Shown: positions 37,175 to 48,370 of the stretch, in pieces | How positions within the stretch are numbered: the stretch's first letter is position 1 | Layout of the letters: each line of letters starts with the position of its first letter | Assembly: GCA_965153355.1 (NCBI GenBank) | Contig: OZ231127.1 | Span: 92,814,001-92,878,000 of the forward strand | Source: Flaccisagitta enflata | Taxonomy: Eukaryota; Chaetognatha; Sagittoidea; Aphragmophora | Direction: 5' to 3' | Length of the DNA: 64,000 nt | Notes under the pieces: model-generated | Told to the model about the DNA's origin: nothing | Seen by the model: only the letters and a program-made list of their open reading frames with translations | The model's database searches: none | Made by a program: the position numbers and the translations under genes

Positions 37175-38160
37175 TGAAAGAATTCGTTACACGTCACTCA
37201 AAAATACCATTTTCACCGGAAAATACTTTGTTACAGGCGATTTTTTGTTAGTCACAGTTCGTTATAGGCGATTTTTTAAAACAAAGAATCTAAAGGAAGA
37301 ATGATGGGACTTTCAAAGATATTCGTTAGAGGCAGAATTTCGTAAGAAGCGTGTTTGTTAGAATGATTTTCTTCTGTATCCCAAAAAAAGCGGGAATCAT
37401 CAACATCCAAGGTTGGCAATTACCATTCTCCTTTTTTCACCCTTTTTGGGCAGTGGCAAAGTGGCCATTGACCTACACACGATTCGTAATTAATGGGAAA
37501 TGCATTTACAAACAGACCATCATCCAATTCTTTTTCATTCAACCTCAAAATTGTGTGCAGAATGCAGGAAAACCATTGTGAATTATTTTTAGCAATAATA
37601 TTTTTGTCCTTCGCCCTCTCCACCCAAGGTATTGAAGATGCAAATCAGTTTTGAGTATAAAAGAGTCACTTTGATGATTAATTTCTGTTGAGACCCTTAA
37701 AATTGGTATCAATGTATAAGAAAATTAGCTTTTGAACAATTTGGTTGTTTGGTCTGACAATTTCCAGTCCCTACTGGAGGGTATGCTGGAATGGGTCATC
37801 AACTGTATCTTCTTTACTCTTAAAGGTGCCTTGTCAGATTCTTTTGTTTTTTGCTTGAGAGTGATATAGTTCCATGGATTGGTATCTGTTTGTATGTTGT
37901 AATTGCCTGGATGAGTGCTTCAGATAATCAGTATGCACCAGCACCTTGTCAACCGCTTCTTACAGGGTAATTAAGGGATCTTGTTGAGTTAGTGTGCATC
38001 AAAACCTGCAGCATTAGTAAGATTGCTTCAAACCTCACAATGATTTGCCGTGTTAAATTTGAGTTGCTAGATCAATCCCACAGCGAAAAAGATTCTTCAT
38101 GATTGCAGCAAACCCCAAATTTGGCCTGAGGTCCATCATTTTGGCCTCTTAGACCTATGT
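37175..38160. other. No gene seen
   Basis: Unique-looking AT-rich sequence with a family fragment TTTTTGGGCAGTGGCAAAGT then GGCCATTGACC (37443-37474). There is no convincing exon on either strand. Confidence 0.5.
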
Positions 38161-38264
<104 letters not shown>

Positions 38265-38431
38265 CTTCTTTCTTTCCTTTTTCTCTTTCCTTTTTTTCCT
38301 TTCTCACTAAAGGGAAAAATTAATCTCACTAGGGGGAAAAATGGTAGTCTCACTGGAGAGAATTTTTTCTCACTAAAATTCCCTTTGGTGAGACAAAAAA
38401 ATAATCTCACTGAAGGGAATTTTAGTGAGAA

Positions 38432-38472
38432 ACAAGGCCAACACCTATAAGTCGCGTGCCAGACATAAAAAA
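38432..38472 (-). repeat. Double-hairpin family fragment, type 4
   Basis: AACAAGGCCAACACCTATAA then gtcgcgtgccagac and ATAAAAAA. The same compact form occurs at 43262-43300, and a decayed inverse lies at 2048-2072. Confidence 0.6.
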
Positions 38473-38694
38473 CTGAATTGACCTGACTCCTTATTGTATC
38501 TTTTTAATCAACATGACTGAATAGGGAGAAATATAAGAAATGAATGAAATGATTTAGTTGACTAAATTGACTTAAATGAATTTTTGAATAAATCAGCTTA
38601 ATGAGGTATTGGAGGCCATGGAAACCCACCCACTTATGTGAATGAGTCAAATTAATTAACTCTATCAACCCAATCAATGAAAAATGACTAAACC

Positions 38695-39105
38695 AGACTT
38701 AAACCAGACTTTAACCAGCAGATTTAAACCAGCAGACTCAAACCAGCAGACTTAAACCAGCAGATTTAAACCAGCAGACTCAAACCAGCAGACTTAAACC
38801 AGCAGACTTAAATCAACAGACTTAAACCAGCAGACTTAAACCAGCAGACTTAAACCAGCAGACTTAAATCAGCAGACTTAAACCAGCAGACTTAAACCAG
38901 CAGACTTAAACCAGCAGACTTTAACCAGCAGACTTTAACCAGCAGACTTAAACCAGCAGATTTAAACCAGCAGATTTAAACCAGCAGACTTAAACCAGCA
39001 GACTTAAACCAGCAGACTTTAACCAGCAGATATAAACCAGTAGACTTAAACCAGCTGACTTAAACCAGCAGACTTAAACCAGCAGACTTAAACAAGTAGA
39101 CTTGA
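38695..39105. repeat. 13-bp minisatellite (CCAGCAGACTTAAA)
   Basis: Some 30 copies of AACCAGCAGACTTA with minor variants and no spacers. It runs straight into the ACCAAAAA array. Confidence 0.95.
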
Positions 39106-39109
39106 AATG

Positions 39110-39905
39110 ACATAAGTGACCAAAAAATACCAAAAAACATAAATGACCAAAACATACCCAAAAAACATAAAACAAAAAACAAACAAAAAACAAAAAAAAA
39201 CAAACAAAAAAATGAAAAAAAAATGAAAAAAAAATGAAAAAACCAAAAACCAAAAAACCAAAAAACCAAATACCAAAAACCAAAAACCAAAAAACGAAAA
39301 ACAGAAATGACCAAAACAAACAAAAAACTATGTTAAATGACCAAAAAACCAAAAACCAAAAACCAAAAAACCAAGAAACCAAAAACCAGAAACCAAATCA
39401 ACAAAAAACATAAATGACCAAAAAAACAAAAAAACAAAAATCAGAAACCAAAAAACCAAAAAACATAAATGACCAAAAAAAAAACAAACAAAAACCAAAA
39501 ACAAAAAAACCAAAAACCAAAGAACCAAAAAACTAGGAAACAAAAACCAAAAACCAAAAAACCAAAAAACAAAAAAACTAGGAAACAAAAACCAAAAACC
39601 AGAAAACCAAAAAACCAAAAATCCTAAGAAAAAACAAAAACCAAAAAACAAAAACCAAAAAACCAAAAATCCAAAAGCATAATTGACCAAAACATACCAA
39701 AAACTAGGAAACAAAAACCAAAAACCAGAAAACCAAAAAACCTAAGAAAAAACAAAAACCAAAAACCCAAAAACCAAAAACACAAAAACATGAATGACCA
39801 AGACATACCAAAAAGTCATGTTTAATGACCAAAAGACCAAAAAACTAAAAAACCAAAAAACCAAGAAACAAAAAACCAAAAACATAAATGACCAAAACAT
39901 ACCAA
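39110..39905. repeat. ACCAAAAA array with ATAAATGACCAAAACAT units
   Basis: About 800 bp of AACCAAAA, interspersed with CATAAATGACCAAAACATAC. A second block lies at 40398-40562. All protein frames through it are compositional artefacts. Confidence 0.95.
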
Positions 39906-39910
39906 ACAAG

Positions 39911-40400
39911 TCATCCAAGGATCGCACATGGTCAGCGGTACCCGATGCCCTGCTTGGAGTGATCAACTGAAGAACTGGAGTGGGAGCAGGGCAGCGGCCC
40001 CAAAGGGCCGATGTCCTGTAGGTTACAGGGGTGAATTTCCATACATCCTGAGGGGGCATGTTTGAGGTCTTTGGGGCAATTTTCCATGATATTCAATGGG
40101 AGTGATGTATTTCTTCCATTTCTCATTAATTTTTCATGTTATTCAATGGGAATTTCACATCTTTTATAATTTTTTCAATGTCCCATGTTATTCAATAGAA
40201 AATAGAATTTCTTTTACTTTTTTTAATTATTGCCATATTATTCAATGGGAAGTTTGCATTTTGTCAATTTTCCATGTTATTCAATGGGAATTTGAGGCTT
40301 GAAAACTTTCAGGGGGGGGACGGACAGACGGACGGACAGACGTACGTAATGGTTCACCCCTGTGTCCTACAGGACATCGGCCCTTTGGGGCCGCTGCCCA
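39911..40400. repeat. GGCCCC-family element flanked by inverted heads
   Basis: GGTCAGCGGTACCCGATGCC and GGCAGCGGCCCCAAAGGGCC then GATGTCCTGTAGGTTACAGG (39930-40031) are followed by about eight TTATTCAATGGGAATTT-type units. The inverted head CCTGTGTCCTACAGGACATC then GGCCCTTTGGGGCC (40356-40394) closes it. The symmetric ends suggest a composite mobile unit of about 490 bp inside the ACCAAAAA array. Confidence 0.65.
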
Positions 40401-40539
40401 AAAACCATGTTAAATGACCAAAAACCAAGAAACCAAAAACCAAAAACTAAAAACCAAAAACCAAAAACCAAAAACCAAAGCAAAAAACAAAAAAACAAAA
40501 ACCAAAACATAAAAACCAAAAACCAAAAAACATAAATGA

Positions 40540-41200
40540 CCAAAACAAACCAAAAAACCATGTATCGGATATACAGATGAACCAACAGACCAACGGACCA
40601 ACGGACTCTTATAGAGATGCAATGTCGCAACTAAAAATCTAGATCCAATAAAATGAGATGTTTTCTCCAATTGAAACAATAATTGTAGGACTTTGTGGAT
40701 ACACGGTTATAATCAATATCAGATACACGCAAAAGATTCGATTGATTGACAGTTACTTTAGAAAACAGTCGCACATAAAATTACAAATAATCGATAACGA
40801 CAATGGGTAGATTTGAATAGTAGTTTTGAATTGGCGGTTTTCAATGAACATTTGATTGCGAGATTTAATGAAGAACGTACAAGAGGCAGTTTGGAGAATG
40901 TAGTGGGCCATTCCTGACGTAGACAAGATTCCATGTGGCGGCCATCTTTGGATGATGATGATGGGATTCATTCTAGATGAATAAGTGGACAAATTTGTGT
41001 TAAGGATTGCCTTCATTGATAAAATCCAGATATTTTGATTTAAAATCAGTATTTCATTTAGCCGTCATACCTGATCAATCAGTAGTTTGCAGTGTGGAGG
41101 TACAAAATGAGAAATACATTTTCATTATCTTAACCTTTCCAGGTCACGTTGAGAAATAGGTCGATGAAGTTACACTTCCAAGTTCCAATAGTTATGTATT
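40540..41200. other. Hairpin-repeat fragment and unassigned sequence
   Basis: agatgcaatgtcgcaact (40614-40631) is a decayed terminal hairpin preceded by CCAACGGACC units. From 40640 to 41200 composition is ordinary, but I found no exon that joins any neighbour. Confidence 0.5.
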
Positions 41201-41205
41201 GTCGC

Positions 41206-41210
<5 letters not shown>

Positions 41211-41297
<87 letters not shown>

Positions 41298-41313
41298 ACA
41301 GAGACAGAGACAC

Positions 41314-41356
<43 letters not shown>
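41211..41356. repeat. (GA)n microsatellite
   Basis: About 146 bp of GA with ACAC/ACAG interruptions. Confidence 0.98.
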
Positions 41357-41358
<2 letters not shown>

Positions 41359-41590
41359 TCAAAGCAGGTAGTAGAAAAATCCCTTTATTTTACGTTTTCC
41401 GACTACACTTGCACAACTGACCCTGACCAAATGCCCTGCAAGACATTTCCCCTGTTATGCCCAAACTTGCTTAATTGAGTTTAACACTTACCAATTGTCA
41501 AGATGTCAAAATCCAAAGATTCAATGTAATGTTGCATAAAAAATTTTGATATTGGCTACTGATAACCATCAACTGCCATCTTGGTTTCTT

Positions 41591-42669
41591 CTAACTTGGA
41601 ATATCAAACTCGAGCACATGATTGGGATGATGGCTTTGCGATTTGTTAATGAAACCGCCGATGCAAATGATTTTGAAAACTCGATTTCCTTTCTCGACTG
41701 AAATGGCTCTGTGAAACCTCAATCCTCCGCCTTTCCCACAAAACTCCTCGGGAAGACTTTGATCTTCAACCCATGTAGAATCTCTGGTGTTGAAAATCAT
41801 CACCTTGTCGTTAATGTGACTGCCGTATGCGCCGCCTCCTAACAACAAGATTTGATAAGGCGGAAGAGCCGTCAATGATTGTCCTTGAAAGCCACGTTTG
41901 ACACCAGAATCTCGCAACTCTGACCATTGACTTGTTTGCATGTCCAAAACATGGAAGTCGCTCAAAAAAGATCCGCTTAAACCGCCATGAATAAACACTT
42001 TGGACTGAAGACTTGTGGCACCAAAGAAGTTGCGTGGCCTTGGTCGACATCCATGTGTGAGGAAATTTGTGTACTTTTTCTCGTTTGAATCAAATTTGAC
42101 AATCTGATTGGTATAAACGATGTTATGATCGAGCTCGATTGATTCTCCTCCTTGAATGAATTCTGTCCTTTCATCCTTCAATTTCGTGCCAAATCCTAAG
42201 TAAATGTCATGATTGTAGACCCACGCAGCATGGTCACATCTCGGCGAAAGCAACGCGCCTTCAACTTCAACCTTTTCAAAGACGCCCTCTGAGTTGAGAG
42301 TGAAGAGCTCGTTGGTCATATGGGATGGTTGCAGTACGTCTAAAGAACTCGTTCCACCGGAAATGTATATGACATCGTCAACATTGACGCTCGCATTTTG
42401 ACACGAGAAAGCAGGAATCTGTCCTTGAGCTGGGATAGAAGTCCAAGTCTTTGTCACAATATTGTAAACGTGAATCACGTTTCTTGGGAGGACAGACCGT
42501 CTTCCATCCACTTGTGTCTGCCTGCCTCCCCATACCAAAACTTGATTTTTGATGCGGTGGGCAATGAATTCATAGCCACCTGGAAATCCAACTGTTGAAT
42601 TCCATTTGGCTTTGAAGGCGACTGGGGAAGGGATGAGTTGAGGCGGCGGAAGTGGAGACTGAATCAAAC
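41591..42669 (-). CDS. Kelch-repeat protein, last exon
   Basis: A single open exon of 1079 bp (359 codons) runs from an acceptor CCTTCAG to a TAG at 41591-41593. Six kelch units follow each other. Each has a hydrophobic strand, a GG pair, and a spaced Y/F...W or hydrophobic ending: VLVWGGRQ...VYNIVTKTW, VIYISGGTSS, IYLGFGTK (GG reduced to GF), VFIHGGLSG...LDMQTSQW, ILLLGGGAYG...FNTRDSTW and IICIGGFIN...EFDIPS. Six units are enough for a closed beta-propeller, normally a protein-protein interaction platform. The N-terminal 25 residues are Pro-rich (SPLPPPQLIPSP). No BTB, BACK, F-box or membrane domain is in this exon, so the rest of the protein is unknown. The upstream intron contains a GA/CA array, and the first exon was not found. 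Confidence 0.88.
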
Positions 42670-42761
42670 CTGAAGGGGGAGAGGGAATGAGGGGGAATGA
42701 AGGGGGTGAAAGGTTTATTACTCTTAAGAAAGTGTGCCATAATTGGCATCTCATTTTTGGC

Positions 42762-42762
<1 letters not shown>

Positions 42763-42850
<88 letters not shown>

Positions 42851-42892
42851 ACACACACTTTTACACACACGCACACACACACACACACACAC
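42763..42892. repeat. (GA)n then (CA)n microsatellite
   Basis: About 85 bp of GA (42763-42848) and a short CA array (42868-42892), within the intron upstream of the kelch exon. Confidence 0.98.
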
Positions 42893-43104
42893 CGGTCAAA
42901 TGTCAATGTCAAATACAATGAAACCCCGCTTGGACGGATTTAAAAGGTCCAAGCCCCTTTTCTATCGGAGGCGGGAATCCGTCAGAGCCATTTTGACTGT
43001 GCCATCGAATTTTATAAGTCACATTCAAAATAAGAAGTGTAAAATCATTTTCATAAAAAAAAGGCGCTCAGCTGCATCAGTCCAGGGAAAAAAATATTTC
43101 TGTT

Positions 43105-43259
43105 AATCATCAGTCCGTCCATCCGTCACACTTAACTTTTTTGGGGTTTTAGTGGTCTTTGGCATCACTGCTCCTGCCCAAATGATGAAGTGACCTCAAA
43201 TACGCCCCTGCCCACCCGCACGCAACTGGGGTAACCGTGTATCCGGCCTTGTTTCTTTT
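43105..43259 (+). mobile_element. Double-hairpin dispersed repeat, type 1, head lost
   Basis: CCGTCACACTTAACTTTTTT, CATCACTGCTCCTGCCCAAA, CCCCTGCCCACCCGCACG and GTGTATCCGGCCTTGTTTC match the second half of the copy at 5701. The 5' hairpin is missing. Confidence 0.75.
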
Positions 43260-43473
43260 AGAACAAGGCCAACACCTATAAGACGCGTGCGAGACTTACA
43301 TTGAGAATGGCTTAGAATGACTTAGAATGACTTTATATACTCGTAAATGATCTAAAATGACTGAAAGGAATAAAATTGATAAAAAAAAAGTAAAATTGTG
43401 ATGGACCAACCGACCGATGGACGGATGGACGAACGAACAAAGCGAAAAATGCAATGATTCACTTTGTAACCCT

Positions 43474-43622
43474 TGTTTTTAGTCACGGACACGCGACTGT
43501 ACACCTTGCGGTGTCAGTTGGTCAGTCCGTCCGTCCGTCCGTCCATCCGTCATCTTAATGAATAGCAAGCGGTTTTCGCATTACTGCTCCTGCCCAACCG
43601 TCCGCGACTGGATTGCCGTGTT
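43474..43622 (+). mobile_element. Double-hairpin dispersed repeat, type 1, tail truncated
   Basis: TTTTTAGTCACGGACACGCG then ACT opens it. A GTCC array and TACTGCTCCTGCCCAACCG follow. It stops at GATTGCCGTGTTT without the CCGGCCTTG end. Confidence 0.75.
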
Positions 43623-43940
43623 TAATCACTTAAGGCCCATTGACTTAAGGCCCATTGATCCCCTTATCAAAGACGTAAACCCATGGAACCAGCTTGATTA
43701 ACACTATCTGTTTTTACCAAGAAATTGTTTAATTTAATCGATTTAAAGCTTAAAATGATCAGAAAATGAAAAACAATATTTGGACAGTGCTATAGAGGAA
43801 GCCAAGAACGTTTAAATGATGCAAAATGGTAGTCCGAAAAAAGTATCATATAGAAAACGTTTGAGTAGACACGGGGTACGGTGCGCCGTATTAAAAACAG
43901 GACAGTTTGTATCAATAGCATTTTATTGTGCAAAAATGGA

Positions 43941-44086
43941 TTATTCCAACCAAATACGGATGAATACATCGCTCATGTGTTTGTAGTTGATGGATCCACC
44001 TTTGGCTCGGATGACAAGCTCCATAGAACGTGGCATCGAGGCTAATAAATTGGCGAGGTAGTCGATGGTGAGGCGGCACCAAACTG
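43941..44086 (-). pseudogene. Tc1/mariner-type transposase C-terminus
   Basis: The minus frame reads WCRLTIDYLANLLASMPRSM then ELVIRAKGG and ends IRIWLE with TAA at 43941-43943. The pattern Y-x-x-N-L-x-x-S-M-P-R and V-I-x-A-K-G-G is the C-terminal end of Tc1-like DDE transposases. Only about 48 residues remain. The frame opens after a possible acceptor (CTTATACAG) and an AATAAA lies just past the stop. It is either a decayed copy or the last exon of a gene using transposase sequence; no upstream DDE exon was found. Confidence 0.65.
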
Positions 44087-44229
44087 TATAAGTAACTATG
44101 GCAAAGGACACTTTGTAATGCTTGTTTCTGCTTATTGATTGGCCTGAGACACAAAAAATTCATGATCGTTTTCAAGCCCTGCAAGAAATTGTCCAAATGC
44201 GACGTTGCTGGTCATTGTAGCTTTATTCG

Positions 44230-45110
44230 TTTAGAAATGGCATCGGATTGAAGAAAATAATCACTGATTGAAAAAAGTGCTCATTTCAAATTTTCCAACA
44301 AGCAATTTAAGTGTTTCTGTTTTTGTCAATGATGAAGCTTTGGATTGTCTTTGATACATGATATCCATGGGCATATTAAAGAGCTTCGAATTCTCTTTAA
44401 AATGGCGCCAAGAACAAATATCTAACTCAATGCGTTTAATTTTTATGTTAATATAAAGATAACCCCTTAAAATCACGTAGTAAATTTCCAAATTTCTGAC
44501 AACCTGTCTTCATCCTAATGCCATTTCTAAACGGTTAGAGTTAGGGCATCCAGAAAAGTCTTATTTGAAAGATCTTTCGCAGAGCTTCAAAATGGTCATA
44601 GATTTTGCTATGTTTTTCCCATTGCATGGATGTGAAACACCGACAAACAAGTGGTTCGCTTTTTGTTGTTTGCCATAGTCAGTTTTTTCCCATTCCATTT
44701 TTTATAGCTTCTCTTCAGAGAAACACTGCGTTTAAACAAATCGACCGATTGAAACGCGGTTTGCGGCAAACGCTTCATCTTTCAAAGAGCTTCAAATTGG
44801 TCACCGATAAAGATATGATTCTATTATTTTGAGCCGAGAAATGTAGGAAAATGTAGGTGAGCGCCGTTTTTAGAATTCAGACTCAATCAAATCGTTATGG
44901 ATTATCTTTAATTTAATTAAAATATGCATTTTATACATGATTTGGACTCATTAGACACTGGGGAATGATCGTATGTTGTTTTTTTTTTCTCCTTAAAGTA
45001 AAAGCAAAGTTAGCGAAAATAATGCTTTTCAACTGATCAGCATGGACATTTTTTTACACGAAAAGTTCATGGTCAGTCTTACAGGGCAGCCCGTAGGGAT
45101 TCTAGATCTG
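44230..45110. other. No gene seen; dispersed TTTCTAAACGG units
   Basis: It contains the dispersed motifs CATTTCTAAACGGTTAGAG and AGCTTCAAAATGGTCA that also occur at 4250-5330 and 8990-9300. These are probably pieces of the same palindromic element families. Confidence 0.5.
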
Positions 45111-45123
45111 TTTTTGGATGAAA

Positions 45124-46059
45124 TCAAATGTCATGCGGCGCCACCCGATCTTCATGTTGCTGACCTTGTTGTTGTAACATAAGTTCATGTTGTTGTTGTT
45201 GTTGTTCTTGACGAACGATGTCATTCCTCCAGTCTGGCCCGTGCAACGTAAACCATTCCTGCACGCTGGGAATTCTTGGCAAATCCACGGATTCTTGCTT
45301 CACTTCCAGTAATTCGTCGGCAATACGACCAAGTTCAATCAAATTCAGCTTCAGGTCGACCAGTTGATTACGCATCGGAGATTCCGAGGCTTCAACCAAT
45401 TCGCCGCTAAGACGCGAAAATGTCGCGTTTTTTTCTCTGATATGTTTCAACCGATCCACGTGGTCGGAGAATTTCCGCACAGTTTCAGCCAAGCTCTCCT
45501 TCATTTGGTTCGCCATCTGGTCAATGAAACTGTTTCCGTCGATTTGCAATTTATTTATGTCGTTTTGCAAAGTTTGTATGTGGGTTACTGAGGGTGCGAC
45601 GTCAAAGTTCTCGGCTTCTCTCAAACGACAATCCAGCGCCATTTTGTCGAGTTCAAAGGCGGCTTCGACGTGAGTCATAGTATGAACTTCGCCATTGGGA
45701 TGATGCGTTTTGAAGCAGTCGTAACAGAAGGACTTCATGCAGTCGCTGCAATAGTGATCCTTTTGTTTGGACGGGTGCGTTTCACATTTGTCCGCGATGG
45801 AGGGTGCCACCTGTTTGGCCAAGTCCTGCAGCCACATGACCTTGACAAAGGTGTGGACAGCGATATCGGCTTTGCAATGAGGACAACCTTTCTGCGCCTG
45901 ATTAGGAGAATCGAACCATCCTCGGATGCAAGGGAAGCAAAATACTTTGCTGCATTTGGGACAGAGAACTGGTTCTCGAGCGCCTTCGAGGCAAACCAGA
46001 CAGTCTAGATTTTCCATGATGTCAGAATCCAAGATGTTTTTCAAATAATCATTTTGGCC
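45124..46059 (-). CDS. TRIM-type RING/B-box/coiled-coil protein (TRIM37-like RING)
   Basis: The frame ends in TGA at 45124-45126. It is open upstream to a likely acceptor (GAAATTTAG, about 46060) with ATG candidates at MENLDCLVC (about 46017). The RING has four Cys pairs CLVC, CPKC, CFPC and CPHC in one 45-residue block. A B-box follows with CETH, CSDC, CYDC and a His cluster (THHPNGEVH). A coiled-coil-like region of about 120 residues comes next, then a Gln-rich tail (EQQQQQQHELMLQQQGQQ). RING, B-box and coiled coil in this order define TRIM E3 ubiquitin ligases. The RING spacing (LCPKCSKVFCFPCI) resembles TRIM37, but no MATH domain follows. It is about 300 residues. A retained upstream frame (NDYLKNILDSDI) suggests a short 5' exon. 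The kelch gene lies 2.5 kb downstream on the same strand. Confidence 0.88.
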   Translation of the reverse strand, partial: GQNDYLKNILDSDIMENLDCLVCLEGAREPVLCPKCSKVFCFPCIRGWFDSPNQAQKGCPHCKADIAVHTFVKVMWLQDLAKQVAPSIADKCETHPSKQKDHYCSDCMKSFCYDCFKTHHPNGEVHTMTHVEAAFELDKMALDCRLREAENFDVAPSVTHIQTLQNDINKLQIDGNSFIDQMANQMKESLAETVRKFSDHVDRLKHIREKNATFSRLSGELVEASESPMRNQLVDLKLNLIELGRIADELLEVKQESVDLPRIPSVQEWFTLHGPDWRNDIVRQEQQQQQHELMLQQQGQQHEDRVAPHDI

Positions 46060-46273
46060 TAAATTTCAAAAAGAATTGGTGAACAATATGGTTTCAACAA
46101 GAAATGAATTTCAAACTCAGTCCCTATCGTGCTTGAAATTTAATCGATTTCAATTGAATTTCTATTCAAGGACTGATAACGATCAAATTGAAAACAAAGA
46201 CAGAGAGCGCGAATCTATGCTGCGACAAATTTTTCCTCTTCAAATAATGAGAGATTTTAGCAAAATTCAGCAC

Positions 46274-46274
<1 letters not shown>

Positions 46275-46364
<90 letters not shown>
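46275..46364. repeat. (GA)n microsatellite
   Basis: About 90 bp of pure GA, 215 bp upstream of the TRIM exon in gene orientation. Confidence 0.98.
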
Positions 46365-46367
<3 letters not shown>

Positions 46368-46498
46368 ACAACAGCAGACTAACATTTTTAGTTGCGGGTA
46401 ATGATTGTAGGATAACTGACATGGGAATTCAGGAAACGAAAAGGTATTAAAGCCATTTTCATAGAAACCGAGTTACATTGTCCGTCATTCTGTAAGTT

Positions 46499-46620
46499 TT
46501 TAGGTGCGACAAAGCACCTCTATAACTGGCGGTGTCCGTTGGTCGGTTGGTCGGTTGGTTACGCATTCGTTCGACGATCCATACCGTCGCACCTATTGGC
46601 CTACTTGGCCTTGTTTTTAA
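46499..46620 (+). mobile_element. Double-hairpin dispersed repeat, type 2, short copy
   Basis: TTTAGGTGCGACAAAGCACC then T opens with a hairpin. GGTC/GGTT units and TTACGCATTCGTTCGACGAT follow. TTGGCCTACTTGGCCTTG with a T run closes it. Both ends are the mirror image of the copy at 10259-10377. Confidence 0.8.
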
Positions 46621-47092
46621 CGTCTCTCAGTCTCATGGCCGGTCGGGTCAATTTGAAAGACATGACATACTGTTTTATGTTCAGTCGTTTTTTCATTCAT
46701 TTTTTGTTTTTGTCTTTTTTTGTGTGTGTGTACAAAATTTCATAACATTTTGTCAACATTTTGTCTACAATTTTCTTTTTGAAGTTGTTGTTGTTGTTGA
46801 AGACATCCTTCATAACACACTCGACAATTTTTTAAACGACGTTGGTACATAACTCACGAATACATTTCAGTCTTCCGTTATATTGTCGCATTCACATTCA
46901 TTTGAAAGATTAAAATCGAAAATCGACTTTGATAATTTGATAATGGAGTGAAATTGAGTCGCGACTGTCGGCTTCTTACAATCGCTTCGATAAATATAAA
47001 AAAATCAAAATATGCGATCTTTTGCAACCTTTGGAACTCTTGAGATAGACGAGAACCGAACGACTAACAATTGCACGCTCACACACACGCCC

Positions 47093-47095
<3 letters not shown>

Positions 47096-47180
<85 letters not shown>
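47096..47180. repeat. (CT)n microsatellite
   Basis: About 85 bp of CT just 5' of the LINE remnant. Confidence 0.98.
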
Positions 47181-47182
<2 letters not shown>

Positions 47183-47189
47183 ACTCACA

Positions 47190-47989
47190 CACAAGAACTT
47201 GCCCTCTTTACGCACTGGCATGAACGACATATCCTGAAGAGAAACATGCCAGATTTATGTCGATTTTGCCTTAGCAAACCTGAAACCACCGCCCATATAC
47301 TCTCTGGATGTGACAGTCTTGCTAAGGAATACCTGGAGCGCCACAATGGAATTGCCCAATATATCCACCATGCTCTATCCCAAAACTTCAACATTCAGAC
47401 ATGCATTAAATGGCACACACAAAAGCCACCTGAGGTACTTATGCTCAAAAACGTTGAAATTCTTTACCACTCGATTCTCAATACAGATAGGCCACACATC
47501 TTCGATCGCCCTGATATTGTTGTCAGAGTTAAAGAAAGTAAGATGTGCTATATTATTGATGTTTCCTGCCCAAACGATATCTATGTCAATGAGAAAGAAC
47601 AAGGAAAAATATCAAAGTATAGTTGTCGCCGTGTCGAGCTGGGTCGCTTGTGGAACTGAGAATGTGTGGTTATTCCTATTGTAGTTGGTGGTTGGGGTGG
47701 TATCCAATTGTTTTATGAAATAAATGGAGATGGTCCCTGCCCAAATTTCCGCCGCAATGTGCATAAAGATTGCCCTCCTTGGAAGCGAGAAGATCAAGAG
47801 ACGATTCCTGGCGCGAAAGTGACGAGAAGAAGAAGAAGAGAAAAAAAAACAAAACAAAAACAAATCACTAAGACAGACCAACGTGTGAAAAACAAACCTT
47901 TTACAACCTTTAACAACGAACTGCCTTTCGGAATGGAATGTTCTGCGGCGTTCGCACTCGGAAGCATGCAACATGACTCCAATGCGTGA
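47190..47989 (+). pseudogene. Non-LTR retrotransposon polyprotein C-terminus
   Basis: The frame reads HERHILKRNMPDLCRFCLSK then PETTAHILSGCDSLAKEYLE and RHNGIAQYIHHALSQN. C-R-x-C...E-T-x-x-H-x-x-x-x-C is the zinc-knuckle region after the reverse transcriptase in many animal LINEs, followed by the usual R-H-N and D-V-S-C-P...L-W-x stretch. A TGA at 47657-47659 interrupts it (RLWN*). The same frame then continues with the expected VIPIVVGGWGGI and runs basic (TRRRRREKK) to 47989. The RT and endonuclease are absent and a CT array lies at the 5' break, so this is a 5'-truncated, inactive copy. Confidence 0.8.
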
Positions 47990-48027
47990 TTCCCATAAGT
48001 TGTCATGACTTATGTGCATTTGAACAA

Positions 48028-48032
<5 letters not shown>

Positions 48033-48089
<57 letters not shown>
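48033..48089. repeat. (CT)n microsatellite abutting a splice acceptor
   Basis: 57 bp of CT followed directly by TCAG at the start of the dynein AAA3 exon (48093). Confidence 0.97.
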
Positions 48090-48090
<1 letters not shown>

Positions 48091-48092
48091 AG

Positions 48093-48230
48093 GGTAATTG
48101 GGAGCATTGGAGTCGGCGAGTTCCGGATTACGTTTACCCTCCCAACTCAACTCCCGAGTACAGCGGAATTTTGGTTCCAAATGTGGACAACGTTAGGACC
48201 GACTTCCTCATAGACGTCATCTCCAAACAG
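48093..48230 (+). CDS. Dynein heavy chain AAA3 exon 1 (plus strand)
   Basis: 138 bp, phase 0 at both ends. It encodes [20 protein letters not shown], then [20 protein letters not shown] and a short end ISKQ. ILVPN-x-D-x-x-R-x-x-F/Y-L is the conserved lead into AAA3 of axonemal dynein heavy chains. The acceptor is CTCTTCAG and the donor GTGCAG. It lies on the strand opposite to the tail exons of 3.4-25.2 kb, so it is not a continuation of that gene as laid out here. Confidence 0.93.
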
Positions 48231-48370
48231 GTGCAGTCACAACCCGCAGAAAAACCGACCCGAGAGTAACGGAAATCCGCCTGTAACGAGTATACATTGT
48301 TTTAGGCTAAGGGCAGGTGTTAGTTACATACAATTTCCAATCGTTTACAACTATGGTCCTAAGTCTTAGG

